The notes beneath the pieces are model-generated. The model worked only from the letters and a program-made list of their open reading frames with translations, made no database searches and was not told where the DNA came from. Shown here piece by piece: positions 21,830-34,700 of a stretch of DNA of 64,000 nt. The DNA comes from Protula sp. h YS-2021 (Eukaryota; Annelida; Polychaeta; Sabellida; Serpulidae). Position 1 is the stretch's first letter. The number at the start of each line of letters is the position of its first letter. The DNA lies in NCBI GenBank assembly GCA_949752745.1, contig OX457026.1:33595911-33659910 (forward strand), written 5' to 3'. A program made the translations under genes and the position numbers.

Positions 21830-24800
21830 CTGAAACATACGTCACACGAACCCCCCGGTTAATATGGAGTACCTGGTCCTCAGCGCTTTCTCAGAACTAA
21901 TATTTATCAAGCTATTACATACATTACACAGTTGTCACTCACGCCGAGAAACCATAGTGGTCATTACGCACTCTTTACAAACTTCCTCATTCTTTGTCCG
22001 AGGCTACACATTTTACAATGACCTCGTACCATCTGAACTTCTTAATTGTTCAACCGAAAATATTTATTTTTTTATCAAGAGTTCAACAGAAAATATTTCT
22101 TCATTTTCCATCGAATTCTTAGCATTTCCCTGCATCCCCTGCTCCTTATGCCCCCCCCCTCGCTACCTGTCATAGAACTTACCACAGGGGATAGCCAGTA
22201 GCTGGAAAAGTCAGGCTGTAGGGAGGGCGGCGGAACAAGCTGCGTCTTCGAAGGGTCGGTGTAGAACCGGCGCTGTGTGAACCAGGACTGGCCGAAGTAC
22301 GGCCTGTAGCCCTGACTGGCCACCACGCCACACCTAGAGGACGCAGTCATCAGAATACCAGTCCTAACTTCTAAACTTCTGAACGCGCTTCCTTTTGTGA
22401 GCAACCTCTCAAAAATTCTTCGCCTAATTTTTAATATTCTTGAGGTAATTTTAAAGCTTAAGCAGTGCATTTTACATATCCGAAGTTATATTTTAATTTT
22501 CTGAAAAGAACGTTGAAATTTGCTCACAGTGATTTCAATGGGTCATTAGCATCTATTTTTTTTAAAGATCACCTGGTTGCAAAAGCGTTTCGCTGTCGTT
22601 TTCTCATATAGTAGCGACCACAGCACGCCACACAGACGAACAGCATAGCAAAAGCCACTATACCACACGCTATCAACACTACTGAGATGGCGAACACACA
22701 ATAAAACAAAAACAATTTTAACATACATTCTGAAGTTTATTTTAACATGGATTTAATGGACAACTGAGCAATAACTACTTCTGGTTTTGTTTGCACAAAC
22801 ATTTAATATTTAACAGTTCCATTGCAACTCGACGCCTCAAAATAACTGATGTCCAGCTTCAAGTCAAAGGTTTTTAAAAAATAAATAATCTCGACGTGAA
22901 ACGATTTTGCATTGATTTCCAACAGGGAAAGTTCACTTCTTTGTGACTTGAGTAATATTTCAAGACTTACTTCTTCCGTCAATTTCACAGCTTGGTCCAA
23001 TGTACCACGTAGCACACCTGATCACAACACAAATTTATGGCGATACATCTATTGTTTTATTGTTTATCCATTTATTTATTTCCTTTACTTTTATCCTAAA
23101 TGCACCATTTACCATTTGTATTTCAGGCGCTGACAATTAAATTGGTCGTTTTTATTTATTTATTGATTTTAATTACCTGCAGACAACGTCTTTCTCTTCT
23201 GTATCAAACTCACAACGCCCACCATTCAAACACTCACAATCGCCCAGGTCAGCTTGGATAAAAAAAATTGCGACATTTTTAACATGTATTAGTACTTGTG
23301 TACCTTAACATAGGCACTTTTACGATTGTAATTTAAACAATGATCTGACAATGTGAGTTTTATTTACTTCAATTACCTTTTCAGATTCGAAAATTGTCAC
23401 CCTATTAACAAGCCATGTTCTTTTTTATATTCTCATTTTCTCAGAATGAGAACTAAAGGCTACTATTTATAGCCATTGCACATTTAGAATCCCTTACGTG
23501 TACAGATCTCGCCCGCGATGACATCCGGATTAAGCGACTGATCCAGATAGCCGCCATTGCACTCGCAAGCAAACACGCCTCCCACCATCAAACAGACGGC
23601 GTCCCTGGAGCAGTAGTTCAGCAACGCATCCAGGCACGGGTCTGGCTCTGCAGAGGAAGGGGCGGGGCCGGACAGAAACAGCTACTACTTAAACCACTGC
23701 TATATTTTAATCACGACCAGACATCAGTTCTTTTTTTTTTATCATTTTTTTCACAAAATTCACGCGAGTTCAATAAAGCACAAGAAACGATTAGCTATAA
23801 CTGTTTATCACTTATCACCCTTATCAGGACTCGCTAGGCACGGTAACTGATTAACCATCACACAAAACATGGCTTTTCCTAAAATTTCTGCAGCAGATAA
23901 TTATTTTTTCATATAAAGTAGATGCTCATTAATTTACCTGCTGATTATTCGAACTAAGGGATAATTCGAACAATTTTGGCCAGTCCCGTTGCAGAAATTA
24001 ACGACCAACTTCTGGATTTATGTTTATGCATTTACACACTTAGCAGTTGCTTTGTCAACCACACGATTATTGAAATATACCCACCCATTACAAACAGGTC
24101 GTCGACGTTTGCTGGCGTAATCAAAACGCTAGTCCCTTTCAGCACCTGACCCCTGCCTCGTGAGTCAGTCACGAGATTCTCGCGTAGACTGTCCTTGACC
24201 GCTAATCTAACGAGTTCTTCCGACGGAAGGAATGATTGTGATATTTCTACTTTAAAATCTATAATGATCGTTCCGTCTCGAAATTCGCGAAAACCAGTAA
24301 TTATAACATCCATGGTCACCGCTCCTAACAAACTGGTTGCCATGACATCAAACAACTGAAACAAACTTCTTGATTTCATGTTCTATTTTTAACTTATTCG
24401 GCGAAATAAATGGCAAGTATGATTCGGTCAAGAGTCCAGTTTCCAAAGAAATTTATGCGTTTATATGGTTCGTTTTAAGCTTGGAACCTCCACACAGTAT
24501 TTGAACACATTATGCAGTTCACTGGTTTATGCGATTAACAACTGCTTGATTAACCAGTTTTGTTCACATTTTTGAAGATACACATTTGTTATTTTTATTA
24601 TTGCTTACTTTTATTTATTTATTTATATTTTTAACAAAGGTGCTTTTAAGGCCGCGCATAGACCTGAATATATTGGACCATTTCACCGTATTATTTAAAA
24701 TAAAAATTTTGATATGCGAAGAATAAAGAACGTTTGAAAATTTCATTCATATTCGGTTGCTTTTTTCTTAATGTCAGTGGTTCACGGTTGAATAATCTAC

Positions 24801-27250
24801 ACATAATTTTTTTAATTATGCTAGTTTTTACTCATTTTGATCTATTTGCAAGGCAATGAATTGCTTCTAAAGCTGACAACTAGAAAAAATGAAAATATTT
24901 CAATCCCTGCGATATTCGCTCTACCGCTAATTTGTTCCGGAAAGATAGTTTTTTTTTTTTGCTTCAGAATTCTTATTTTAAAAAATACGGTATTCCAAGT
25001 TTTTTAATATTAATTCAATTTAATATTAGGTCAGGAAGAAAAAGTTTTGCTTCTCATCAAAATTTGTTTATAATTTGACCTGGTCGGCCTGTGATCTTGT
25101 TAATTTTTTCTCGAAAAAATTAAGACCGTTTCTTTCTTTTTCCAGGGGAAAATATACCTAAATTGTTTTTATAAAATGTTTATGACATAACATTTACTGA
25201 GTTATAAGTTGCAATTTTAAAGCACCTGAGGTGTTTCTTCTATTAAGTGCGGGTGATTTCCGTTTTTTTCAACTCGATTTTTTTTAAATCCGGCCGGCTA
25301 AAATTTAGTGATCTAGCTGGGGATATGAGAAGCAATCTTTTTTTCTTCCGCTTAAAACATGAAGCAAATACATCAACTCACCGCGTTTCTGACGTCATAC
25401 TCCAGCATCCTGTAGCGGTCGCTTAGTGGATCATATAGGAAGGTGCTGAAAGGTTCAGCGGTGTTGAGGCTCAGCATAAATGTCGTAACCGCTGTACACA
25501 AACAACCCAAAACCGTTCGTCTTCTTTCAAGCCGAATTATTTCAAAACATAACAGGAACTTTAGATGCTGTTGCGCAAATATTGCTAACTAGACTAGCGG
25601 GATCAGAAGGATGTTTAATTTAGATGAAATTTAACAAGCATGTCCAAGGACATGACCCAGCCGAGTTATCTAACAAGGAAAGAGAGAAAAACTCTGAAAC
25701 GAATACTGTTAGGCCGAAAAATGAAGTATGTAAAATGCATTTGATTCGAATTTGGAAGCTACCCGAAAAGGGATGTTGGAGAGGTTGGGTTTTGACGATT
25801 CACGTATTTACCGACATTTACACAATTTTACAAAATTTTTAAAATTCCACCATTTTGGCATTTTTGTATCATTTGCGAAAAAGCAAAGTCCAGGTGGAGA
25901 AGCACCTAAAAAACTTTCGATTAAAATTTTATAACTATTTGAAAAAGACTGAGAGAAGTGAATGGTCTGACAATTCAGTTATTTACTACCATTTATTCCA
26001 GGTTTTGCCAAACTTCAAAGTTCCGCCATTTCGGCAGTTTTTGGCGAACCGCGGAAAAAAATAATAGTCTGGTAGGCGAACCTCTGGGGAAAACCCCTGC
26101 GTAACATCTAAACGATTGGAGTAAAACTGTAGGGGGAGTAGTATTTTAAAAATGGGTCAAAACGGGCACAAAAAGTGCCGCCATTTTGTCAGTTTTTCGT
26201 CAATAGCCAGGTGGCGGACAACCCAGGGAACATTCCTGCGTAATATCATAACGATTGGAGCAAAACTGTAGGAGGAGTAGCATTTTAAAGAAAAATTTTA
26301 ATATACGCACATACATTCAAGCCCCCTATAGTGATACGACTAAGTCCGACAAAGTCGGCTGGGTTAAAAACCATCCATAGGTAAACATGTTACAACCTGT
26401 CATTCATATACTTAAACGATTTACTTAGAAAATATTTCGCTTAAAAAATTCACCCATTACCTACGCAGGTGTAACCATCCCTCGCCCTCGTGTAGCCGGA
26501 GATACAGCGGCAGCGGGGTGACCTCTCGCGGATGATCGTACACCTCTCAAGATTCGTCACATTGCAGCCGCTGTGGGTCTCCCTGTCGCACTCCTCGTTG
26601 GACACCGTGGGTCTTGGCTGAAGGCCTGGGTCGGGTGTTGATGTTGAGGCCACTTCCGGTGTGGTGAGCTCGGCCGATGTAGCTTCCTTCTCGTCTGAGC
26701 GGGTTGTTGGTTCCGCTGCGCTGATATTCTCGGAGGTGGTGAGATCGAAGGATGGTTGAGGAGTCGTTTTATTGTCGGACTGAGTGCTCTCCTCAGTGCT
26801 TACGTCCTTGGTCAATTCCAAAGTGACATCCTCAGTTGATACGGACGGCTGAAAAGTCGTTTCAAATGATACAGTAAGCTCCTCCGTGGTCGGGCTAAAT
26901 GGCGTTGTGACAATATCTGTCGTAAACGCACTGCCTTCAGAAGCCCTGTCACTCGTTGAAGCTTCGTCGGTAACGGCTTGTTCCTCCCCAATAACTGTCA
27001 CCCCGGCGATATCGAGATCGACAAACAATTCGCTGTCAGTAGTGACTGAGTCTTCGTCGCCAATGACCGTCACACCAGGAACGTTAATATTCAACGACAC
27101 GTCGTCATTTTGATTGACAGCCGGCTCCGGTGCGTCAGGAGCCACGTTGACGTTCAGGTTTATGTCTATCGATACGTCTTGCGCTTGAACATTTTCCAGG
27201 CAAATACTAAACATTACAATGTTTAAAATTCTACATGCTAATCTACGCAT
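21767..27250 (-). CDS. Transmembrane mucin with EGF-SEA-EGF architecture (9 exons)
   Basis: Exons, in transcription order: 27250-26461, 25491-25382, 24355-24085, 23647-23498, 23252-23177, 23017-22971, 22681-22573, 22333-22183, 21829-21767. All junctions are GT-AG, all phases match, and the sum is 1,767 nt (588 residues plus TAA). Domains: signal peptide 1-23; acidic stretch with two VTVIG repeats; Ser/Thr-rich, O-glycosylation-prone region to about 215; EGF-like 221-262; SEA about 265-390; EGF-like 395-439; EGF-like 446-476; transmembrane helix 482-503; stop-transfer RYYMRKRQR; basic, Pro/Tyr/Trp-rich tail of about 80 residues. The EGF-SEA-EGF-TM order is that of vertebrate membrane mucins MUC3/12/13/17; the Ser/Thr region here is short and lacks long tandem repeats. 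It would sit on an epithelial surface as a type I glycoprotein. Orthology to any one MUC gene is not claimed. Confidence 0.88.
22183..22333 (-). CDS. Mucin exon 8: cytoplasmic tail
   Basis: 151 nt between CCTCTAG and CCTGTG/GTAAGT. Encodes a tail rich in Tyr, Pro and aromatic residues (YRPYFGQSWFTQRRFYTDP, VPPPSLQPDF), offering possible tyrosine phosphorylation and SH3-type Pro-rich sites; these functions are inferred from motifs only. Confidence 0.87.
22573..22681 (-). CDS. Mucin exon 7: transmembrane helix
   Basis: 109 nt from CCATCTCAG to ACCAG/GTGATC. The frame gives about 22 uncharged residues beginning VLIACGIVAFAMLF, with a CVACCG end offering juxtamembrane Cys, then RYYMRKRQR as cytoplasmic anchor. 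A longer open frame here in another phase is a shadow. Confidence 0.88.
22971..23017 (-). CDS. Mucin exon 6: end of third EGF-like module
   Basis: A 47-nt exon (GTGATCAG to GGAAGAA/GTAAGT) supplying CATWYIGPSCEIDGR, the CxC...G..C end of an EGF module. Such a small exon is easily missed by gene predictors. Confidence 0.82.
23177..23252 (-). CDS. Mucin exon 5: first part of third EGF-like module
   Basis: 76 nt from TTATCCAAG to TGCAG/GTAATT. Contains CECLNGGRCEF and ends at C465; the remaining Cys are in the next exon. Confidence 0.85.
23498..23647 (-). CDS. Mucin exon 4: second EGF-like module
   Basis: 150 nt from CCTCTGCAG to ACAC/GTAAGG. Six Cys in EGF order, with VGGVFACECNGGY in the C-terminal half. 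A single exon encodes the whole module, with phase 1 at both ends, the usual symmetric phase of EGF exons. Confidence 0.9.
24085..24355 (-). CDS. Mucin exon 3: SEA domain core
   Basis: The acceptor is AGTTTGTTTCAG, donor ATGG/GTGGGT; 271 nt. It encodes the helix-strand-strand core with TGFREFRDGTIIIDFKV, where SEA domains that self-cleave usually carry G-S-V-V-V. Here it is G328-T329-I-I-I. The later LVRLAVKDSL helix also fits SEA. Confidence 0.9.
25382..25491 (-). CDS. Mucin exon 2: start of SEA domain
   Basis: 110 nt between TGTGTACAG and GCG/GTGAGT. It encodes about 37 residues with the SEA-like pattern of a hydrophobic first strand followed by FLYDPLSDRYRMLEYDVRNA. Confidence 0.85.
25655..26364. 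mobile_element. ~710-bp non-autonomous element inside mucin intron 1
   Basis: Bounded by ACCCAGCCGA (25655-25664) and TCGGCTGGGT (26355-26364), exact 10-bp inverted repeats. The interior has roughly three diverged units of about 150 bp sharing CCGCCATTTTG, CCCTGCGTAA, CGATTGGAG(T/C)AAAACTGTAGG and GGAGTAG(T/C)ATTTTAAA. A CCGAC-AAA-GTCGG hairpin sits just inside the right end. Several short open frames within are not coding. Confidence 0.55.
26461..27250 (-). CDS. Mucin exon 1: signal peptide, Ser/Thr-rich region, first EGF
   Basis: ATG at 27250 follows a TATA box by about 60 bp. Residues 1-23 form a basic then hydrophobic leader ending NVQA. Residues 24-100 are acidic and contain PGVTVIGDE and AGVTVIGEE, a short duplication. 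Residues 110-215 are about half Ser, Thr, Pro and Glu. Six Cys at 221-262 (spacing C-x7-C-x7-C-x9-C-x-C-x12-C) form an EGF-like module. The donor is GCGTAG/GTAATG, phase 1. Confidence 0.9.
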
Positions 27251-27309
27251 TTTGTTACAATTTTGACATTCCCCGAAACTTGGGTGTTAGAAAAGATTTT
27301 CCCTCTAGT

Positions 27310-27319
27310 ATATATATAT
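27310..27319 (-). promoter_or_regulatory. TATA box of the mucin gene
   Basis: On the minus strand the sequence reads GATATATATATACTAGAGGG about 60-70 bp before the mucin ATG. Transcription would start near 27280-27290, giving a short leader. No other core element was sought with confidence. Confidence 0.6.
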
Positions 27320-30300
27320 CCACTTCTGCGATCTACTTTGACCACACAATGTTCATGTCTCTAGTCACTGTTATATTCACTAAAATGCCCGCATCCTTAT
27401 GAATTACTATGCCCCACATCATGAAACAGGTCGTACTTTTAATGACAAAAATTACCTTACGTTACATTTTTATGTATCCAGTTTGAATACATACTCGGCA
27501 GAATATACTTTATGAAGAAATACAGAGAGCCCAAATTAGTGAAGTTAAGAAGGTAATTAACACCACCTTTCAGTTAACAAACATCCTTGCCAACTGGATG
27601 ATTGACAGCAGAATTGTTTTTTAGTGTGGGCATGGCAAGTTTTTGAGCTGTTAAGAAATTCATTAAAACTAAAAAGAAGTTATAACAAAAACAAGTTACC
27701 ATTTTGCACACAGCCTTTGTTCACATATCAATAAGCTGCAGCTTAACAATACCATTATGAGAGAGAAATATGCGCTTTAATGAGGTTTCTTAAAATATCA
27801 CCCCGGGCTAAAAGGTTGCTGCTTAACCGACGTGTCCCTCTAAAGGGTGTTTTACCAGTTATGTATTGTTTTAAAGTTAACGGTACACATTGCTGAAGCT
27901 TAAAAGTGAGCGGCACACGCTGGCAATTAGTTAAGAACGACAGGATTAAACATGGCGCATGTGGAATGGACGATAATCAGAGCATTCAGTATTACAGAAA
28001 GCTTTATGTGAACCCTACATCTATCCTTTCAAAAATCTCTTACGGCTTGACATAAATTCAGAATCCCATTACTTGTTGGTTATTGATTTGTTTTTAATGG
28101 CAATCGCTCGCCTCTTTTGGAAAATATTTTAGCCACTTTTTATGCAAATTGTCAAAAGAACACAATAATAGAGCCTCAGAGAGACACGATCCCCAGTGTG
28201 ACGTGGATGACCTATGAGATCGGAGCCGAAGTCGGTTTGCAAAGTTCCATACTATTGCCACTTTCATCACGTTTTTCATAATTCGAAGTCATGCATTTCT
28301 AAATTTCTACAAAAGCTAAGTTTTATATTTAAAACCAGCTATTTTGACAATTTGCAATATCTGTTGTATCTGTATTTTTTTTAATCAGAAGAATAGTTCT
28401 GGGGGCAGAGCTTGAAAGACAGGTTCAATTTCGCAGGCAAAATCATATGAAAACGCAAGATTTACCGAATTTCAAATTACTGTCGTTTTTTACAATTTTT
28501 CATGAATTCGAACAAAAAAAAAAAAAAAAAAAAAAAACGCTGCACACCTTCAATATGTGCTCTTTTCGTTTGTGAAATTTCAAAACAATCCTACCTATTG
28601 CTTCGGAGATCTAGTCCGGGCACGCATGCGGACGGACGTAAAGGCTCATTACTATATCCTTCCGCTCCACAGGGGATCACAATAAAATTAATTAGAACAA
28701 TAAACCAAATCAGTTGTACTTATTTTCTTCACAAACGATAAACACATTTTATTGCTTAACCAGGTTGACAATGTTTGATTAAAAAAAATACATATGTCTT
28801 TGAGCCGTTCTTATAATATCATTGAAGAATGATAGCGTTTCTACTGCTTTTTAAGTCTAGACCAAGTTCTTTTCTAAAAATAATTCTTTAATTCTGAAAA
28901 CGTTATGAAAATATTGGCCCCACGCAAAAAATCTGGGGGTCATTTTCAGAAACGGGGGATAGCGGTCCCTAGCCAAAAAAAAACAAAAAAACTGGGGGCT
29001 ATTTTTAGAAACTGGGGGCCATAGCGGCCCCCAACCAAAAAAGTGGGGGCCGTGGCCCCCGCCAAAATGATCACTGAGAAAGGATAATGTTCTCATCCCA
29101 ATCTTCAACTTCCAACCTTTTCCCACACGTTTTCTGTGCCATTGCTCTGCCCGTTTAGTGCCCACATTCAAAGTACCACATTACCTTTCAGATCGGTGCA
29201 TCACAGCCCGTAGATGATACAATGCTAAAAAAAACACATGGACCCGAAAAAAAAACTCCCGAAACCTGCAGCACTGGCAGCACGAGCATGAGGGTGCAAA
29301 CTCATGTGCCATGCAAAACAGCCAGTCTATTTTGTACGAGCATTGGTAATCATCAAACTGGAAGATTTTTTTAAAATGACACATTTTATCAGTTCTGTTA
29401 ATGCACCGAGATTAGCCAACTTTCTTAAATATGGCAACACAACTCATAACACCAATGCCAACTGGTGGGAATCGCTGTAATTTCGTATGGGGATATTACA
29501 TTGACACCGCATCTAATCTTTCTATAAGCCCTTATTGTAAACAATAATTCGGAGATAATAATATTGCAACTTCAAGGATCCAGACTACGGTTCATGTCCT
29601 GCAAGTATCTCCAGAACTTGCCAAAGTACGAAAGTAAACTAAGAAATTTGACCTGTTTGACAAAAAAAAAAAATGCAGAAATTGTTTGCGTATTTTTTAG
29701 GAAGATCTGTTCACTGCAATTCGTTTTTGAGAATACAGTGATCGGCATCTAATCATATAAACTTTTTTAACTTGCTTTGCCACATGGCTAACAGGCTTGC
29801 GAGGGGGGAGCTTCAGCTGAACATGGTCTTATCCTTTCCAAGAGCGTGATGCACTTTTGGCCTGAAGACAACAAAATCCGGTCCCTCTTTACATCATTAC
29901 AGCAAACAGGGCAGTTTAGCTGCATGTCAGTCCACTTGTTTACGTTTTATGGCAAATATTGCCAACAAAAAAAACAAAAAAAAAAACGATTTTCTAACAC
30001 GCGTTGTACCGCGCCTTAAATATCGTGATCTATAGTTGACCCGGTTCATATACAGTCTCTAACTAGCACGATCTTATTGAATCTTATAATGACTCGAAAT
30101 GGCCTTTTTAAAGTCCCTTGCTGTCGCAGAGCGGACGCAGGTTTCCAGTATCTGACGTAACATGTTATCTTTTTTAAAAGTAGTATCTCATGGCATTTTC
30201 TTTAATCAACGCTGTCGGAGCTCTTCTCAGTTTCAGTTAAACTCGAAACGGACCATATTGTTGTATTTTCTTTTTTTTTATATTCTCTTGATCCAACCTT

Positions 30301-31259
30301 CGTACAAATTCTTTTGTTTGCTTTTTATAAAATGTTTTTGAGACACATCTGAATTGTCAATTTATAAGTTGCCACTAGGAAGTGTTGTTTCTTGCGTGAT
30401 CACTTCCTCCTTGTGAAAGGCTAATTGCAGTACATATATTACATTTTACACACGATCATTTTGAGAAACAAGGACTGTTTTCTTTGTCCTAACCCCTACC
30501 CCCCTTCTCTCCACTGTTTTAACGGGCCATAAACACGCAGTTAACATATTAATTCTTTTATTTTTTTCAGGTGAAACTCGCGCCGATTCCACATTTTGTA
30601 CCATCATCTCAAACGAAGCTTTCACACCATTGATTTGAAAACCCGCTTGCATTTTTTCTACAAAATGTAGCCAGTATATTATACCGTGGCTTTGCAATCC
30701 ATATTCACCCAGTCCCATCTATGACGTCTCAGAGCAAATTTAGACTTTAATGTATTGATTGCTTTGTGAGGAACTCGAGAATGAAATACACGAAATGCAC
30801 AGACAACAGGTTTTATTTATTTTTTTTTGCACAATTTTACAAGGCGATTTCAAAATAGAAAGTCCTATTTTTTCCGGTTAAGTCAGTAGTAGTTCCATTC
30901 TGTCAAATGAACATATCCAACCCGGTGACATGCAAATTCACCGTAGAGAGTCTGCGCCTAAACCACAGAAAAGCAGACGTGTTATTATGACGTAATTCTT
31001 AAGTTATTTTAAGGAAGTCAACTAAAATTGAAACCGCATTGATAAAATTCCAGAACACACTGAAGGAAAAGATATTAAAACATCAACACAAACTAAGTTT
31101 TCTATTTGTTTATTAAATTTAAGATTTCATATTCCTTTCTTTTCTTCTCTCTAAAATAGTCTAGTATACTTTCAAAATACAAGTTCAAAGGCTAGCAAGG
31201 GTGAAAATAGTGGATACTTACAAAAAAAAAGGACGATAACGAGCATGTGATCACAGGCG
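27320..31259. other. Stretch without a supported gene
   Basis: Intergenic between the mucin promoter and the S28 stop codon. It contains a poly-A tract near 28510-28535 and short G-rich repeats of a GGGGGC(T/C)AT motif near 28930-29060. A 90-codon minus-strand open frame at 30446-30718 has ordinary codons but no family match and no convincing splice sites; it is left unassigned. Confidence 0.4.
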
Positions 31260-31749
<490 letters not shown>

Positions 31750-34700
31750 CTACAACGCAACAGAGATGAAATTAATAACAATTTATATATTTAAATTTTG
31801 GCTCCAGGATTGTGGAGGGTAAATGGTCAACTTGCCGGCAAACCGAATCGCCGACAAAATGAGCAACTCGCCAACACATAAAAAAGTCAACTCGCCGACA
31901 CTTGAATAGTAAATTTGGGTGGAAATATTTTGGTGTATTTATATACTCAATTTGAATGGAATTTTTTGAAAAGCATCAATTATTCCCATGTGAGTGATGT
32001 TTTATTGAGGATCAGCTTTCGGAATAACGAATTCCCAGTCGCGAAGCGGGAACTATAGTATTCGGGTTTGTCCATTCGTCTGTCTGTCGGCACTTGAGGT
32101 ACATGATTTTGTGTAATCTATATATCAAACACGGAGACGAATACAGCCGCTATGCCTATTATAAAATGTCCCCGACCATTTGTACATAATAAAAAAGTAT
32201 TTTGCGTGTCCATACCTGGACCCGTTTAAATGTTTAAAAATATTTCACAGTCAACTAGAGCAGTGTGCATAGCCCACATATTCCCCACAGCCCCCCCCCC
32301 CCCCCCCATCATTTAAACAGGGCCATCAATAGTCAACCAAGAGCTGAAATTTTCCCAGTCCAGCTGGTCCATTTTCCTTCGACGAACCTGACCCATTTAC
32401 AATAGTTTTTAAGTTATCGTGTTAACAAGCTCTTGATGACAGACCGACCGACACGCGGTCGATCGCATGTAAAGTATGCCTTAGCGCTCTGATTAATGCG
32501 TGGCACCACGAAAACGAAAGAGCTAGAGCCTAGCAAGAACTGCAGTGTGTTCATTCGCGACAGCCGAAGAGCGAGCGCGAAAAATTTACACCCAACAACT
32601 TAAAATCTCCACAACAGTATCTACAAACACCGAGCACTCAAGCTCCCTCCCAATCCTGCAAAAAGTGAACCAATTTTATTGCAGAATTCAGTTAATCTCA
32701 AGGACCACAAATTTCGGCTCAAAATCGACTGATTTTCGTCGATTAACGGAAATAAAACGACTCTTGCTGAACCATAAATGCTGCACAACTGGCATTATTG
32801 TGTTTCTCTCAAATTTTGGCCGTGTTTTACCAATTTCTTTGGGCGAATTTAAGAACACAATACAAGCAGATTAAAAGACTACCTTGAAAACACCTCTGTT
32901 ACATTTCCAAACAATCGGACCACAAATTAGTGGTAGAGGTAGCATTTTAAACAGCACACACACATGATGGACGACGAATAAGCCCACAAGCGATGGGAAC
33001 AGCCCACCCATGAAAGTATCCAAAATGCTAAGCCCTCAGCCAAGAGTGCATACTCAAAACGAAATGCAGCATATTAATAACACTGTTCAATAAAAAAAAA
33101 CTTACCGAGAAAAACAATGATACCATGAAAATACAAGAAATATATATTCTCGCGCTTAACGTAACAAACTCCAAAGAGAAGACTTGCGGCAAAGAGGCGC
33201 GAACAAAGTACCGCATATGGGAGTCAATATCCAAGCATGTCACGCATTTTCAAAGTGATTTCGTTTTAATAATTTATTGTCAAACCTGATAAAACCTAGA
33301 CCAGACACAACTGCAATCTGTAGTCTTTCAACGTCTGGAGTTTTGAAACTGAAGGGATGAAACTTGTAGCAGAGGGGAGTGGACAAAGTACCAAATATGG
33401 GAATCCTCAGCGAAGATTATGAAGTATTTCCTATTGTACAGTCATTTCGACAATTTTTGTCGATCCTGATGAAAGTGGGATCAAGCATATATTCCTTTAC
33501 TGTGTGAAGTACTGAAGGCAGAAAACTTAATGGAAGAGAGCGCGTACAAAGAACGACAGGTAATTGTTTACGGACGGAATTACTGACAGGACTGGGCCTC
33601 AGGCCAATTTTGGCTGAGAGATAGGACGGGATTGACAGTATCATATAAGACTACGTTAACTATTGGGTTGCACTTAATTACATCTGTCGTGCGTTGTATC
33701 AGTTTAGAAACCCTTTTTTCGAAATCAGGCAACTTGCGAATTGAAGCCTCAGTACAATGATAAATGGACAACTGCATGTTGATGTACAAAAGGGTACATT
33801 TTCATCACTGAAGCTAACACACGACCATTTATAGATGCAATAATGTTAATATGAAGAAAGAAAATAATAATTTCAAGATCACTCTTCCTGACTTCTCCTG
33901 ACTTTGGCTATTTTTCGGTGTTTTTCTTGATTCAAATTTTTTTCCCGACTTCTCACGTTTTTCCTGACCTGTGGTTACCCTGACAGTCAGTCAACATTCA
34001 AATAAGCGAATTCGTACTTTAGCCTAAAAGTTTTCCGTTTCGACGTATTCGGTCGGAACAAAGGTATAAACAAATGATATAACAAACTGTCACAATGCAA
34101 CAAAATTCAATTTTGCCAGGCTTTTAAAGGGGCTGAATAACATATATAATAACTTTGACGGCTTTTTAAATTCGAAAGTGTGTATGATGAAAGAAAATTC
34201 GAATTTAATGTTTTTTTTCCTTATCATTCCTTGTAATTTAACCCAAAAATTGAAGTCGAAACACACCTCTATCGGAAAGACCCGAACGTATGAACTGGCT
34301 TATAATACGAAATTTGACTGGAATCATGACCAGAGCATTTTGTTATATTTAAATTTTTAAAACCCATATCTGACTTCATTAAATTTAAAAGATACCAGTT
34401 AGATAAATTGAAATCATACATACACTTACATATTTACACGGTTAGCTAGCCATGGACCATAATTAATTTTACATAGACTTTCTGTACAACATTTTGAAAT
34501 CTGGCACTCTCCACAACATTGCGCGATCCAAAACAACACCAAAATCAGATGTTCTGGACCTTTATTGTAGAAGAACAGAAATACCTAGAAAAATGAGGGT
34601 CTCTCGATTAGATTTTTTGCTAGGCTGGTTGCAAAATAGCAACTTGGGATTTCAAAGTTTTGGCCGATTTCCACGTGTATTTTGCTGATTTAAAAAAAAA

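Noticed and set aside
22546..22728. 60-codon minus-strand frame
   Set aside because: Wrong phase over the true transmembrane exon at 22573-22681, whose phase matches both neighbours.
30446..30718. 90-codon minus-strand frame
   Set aside because: Reads smoothly but has no recognisable family, promoter or splice neighbours; could be an old element fragment.
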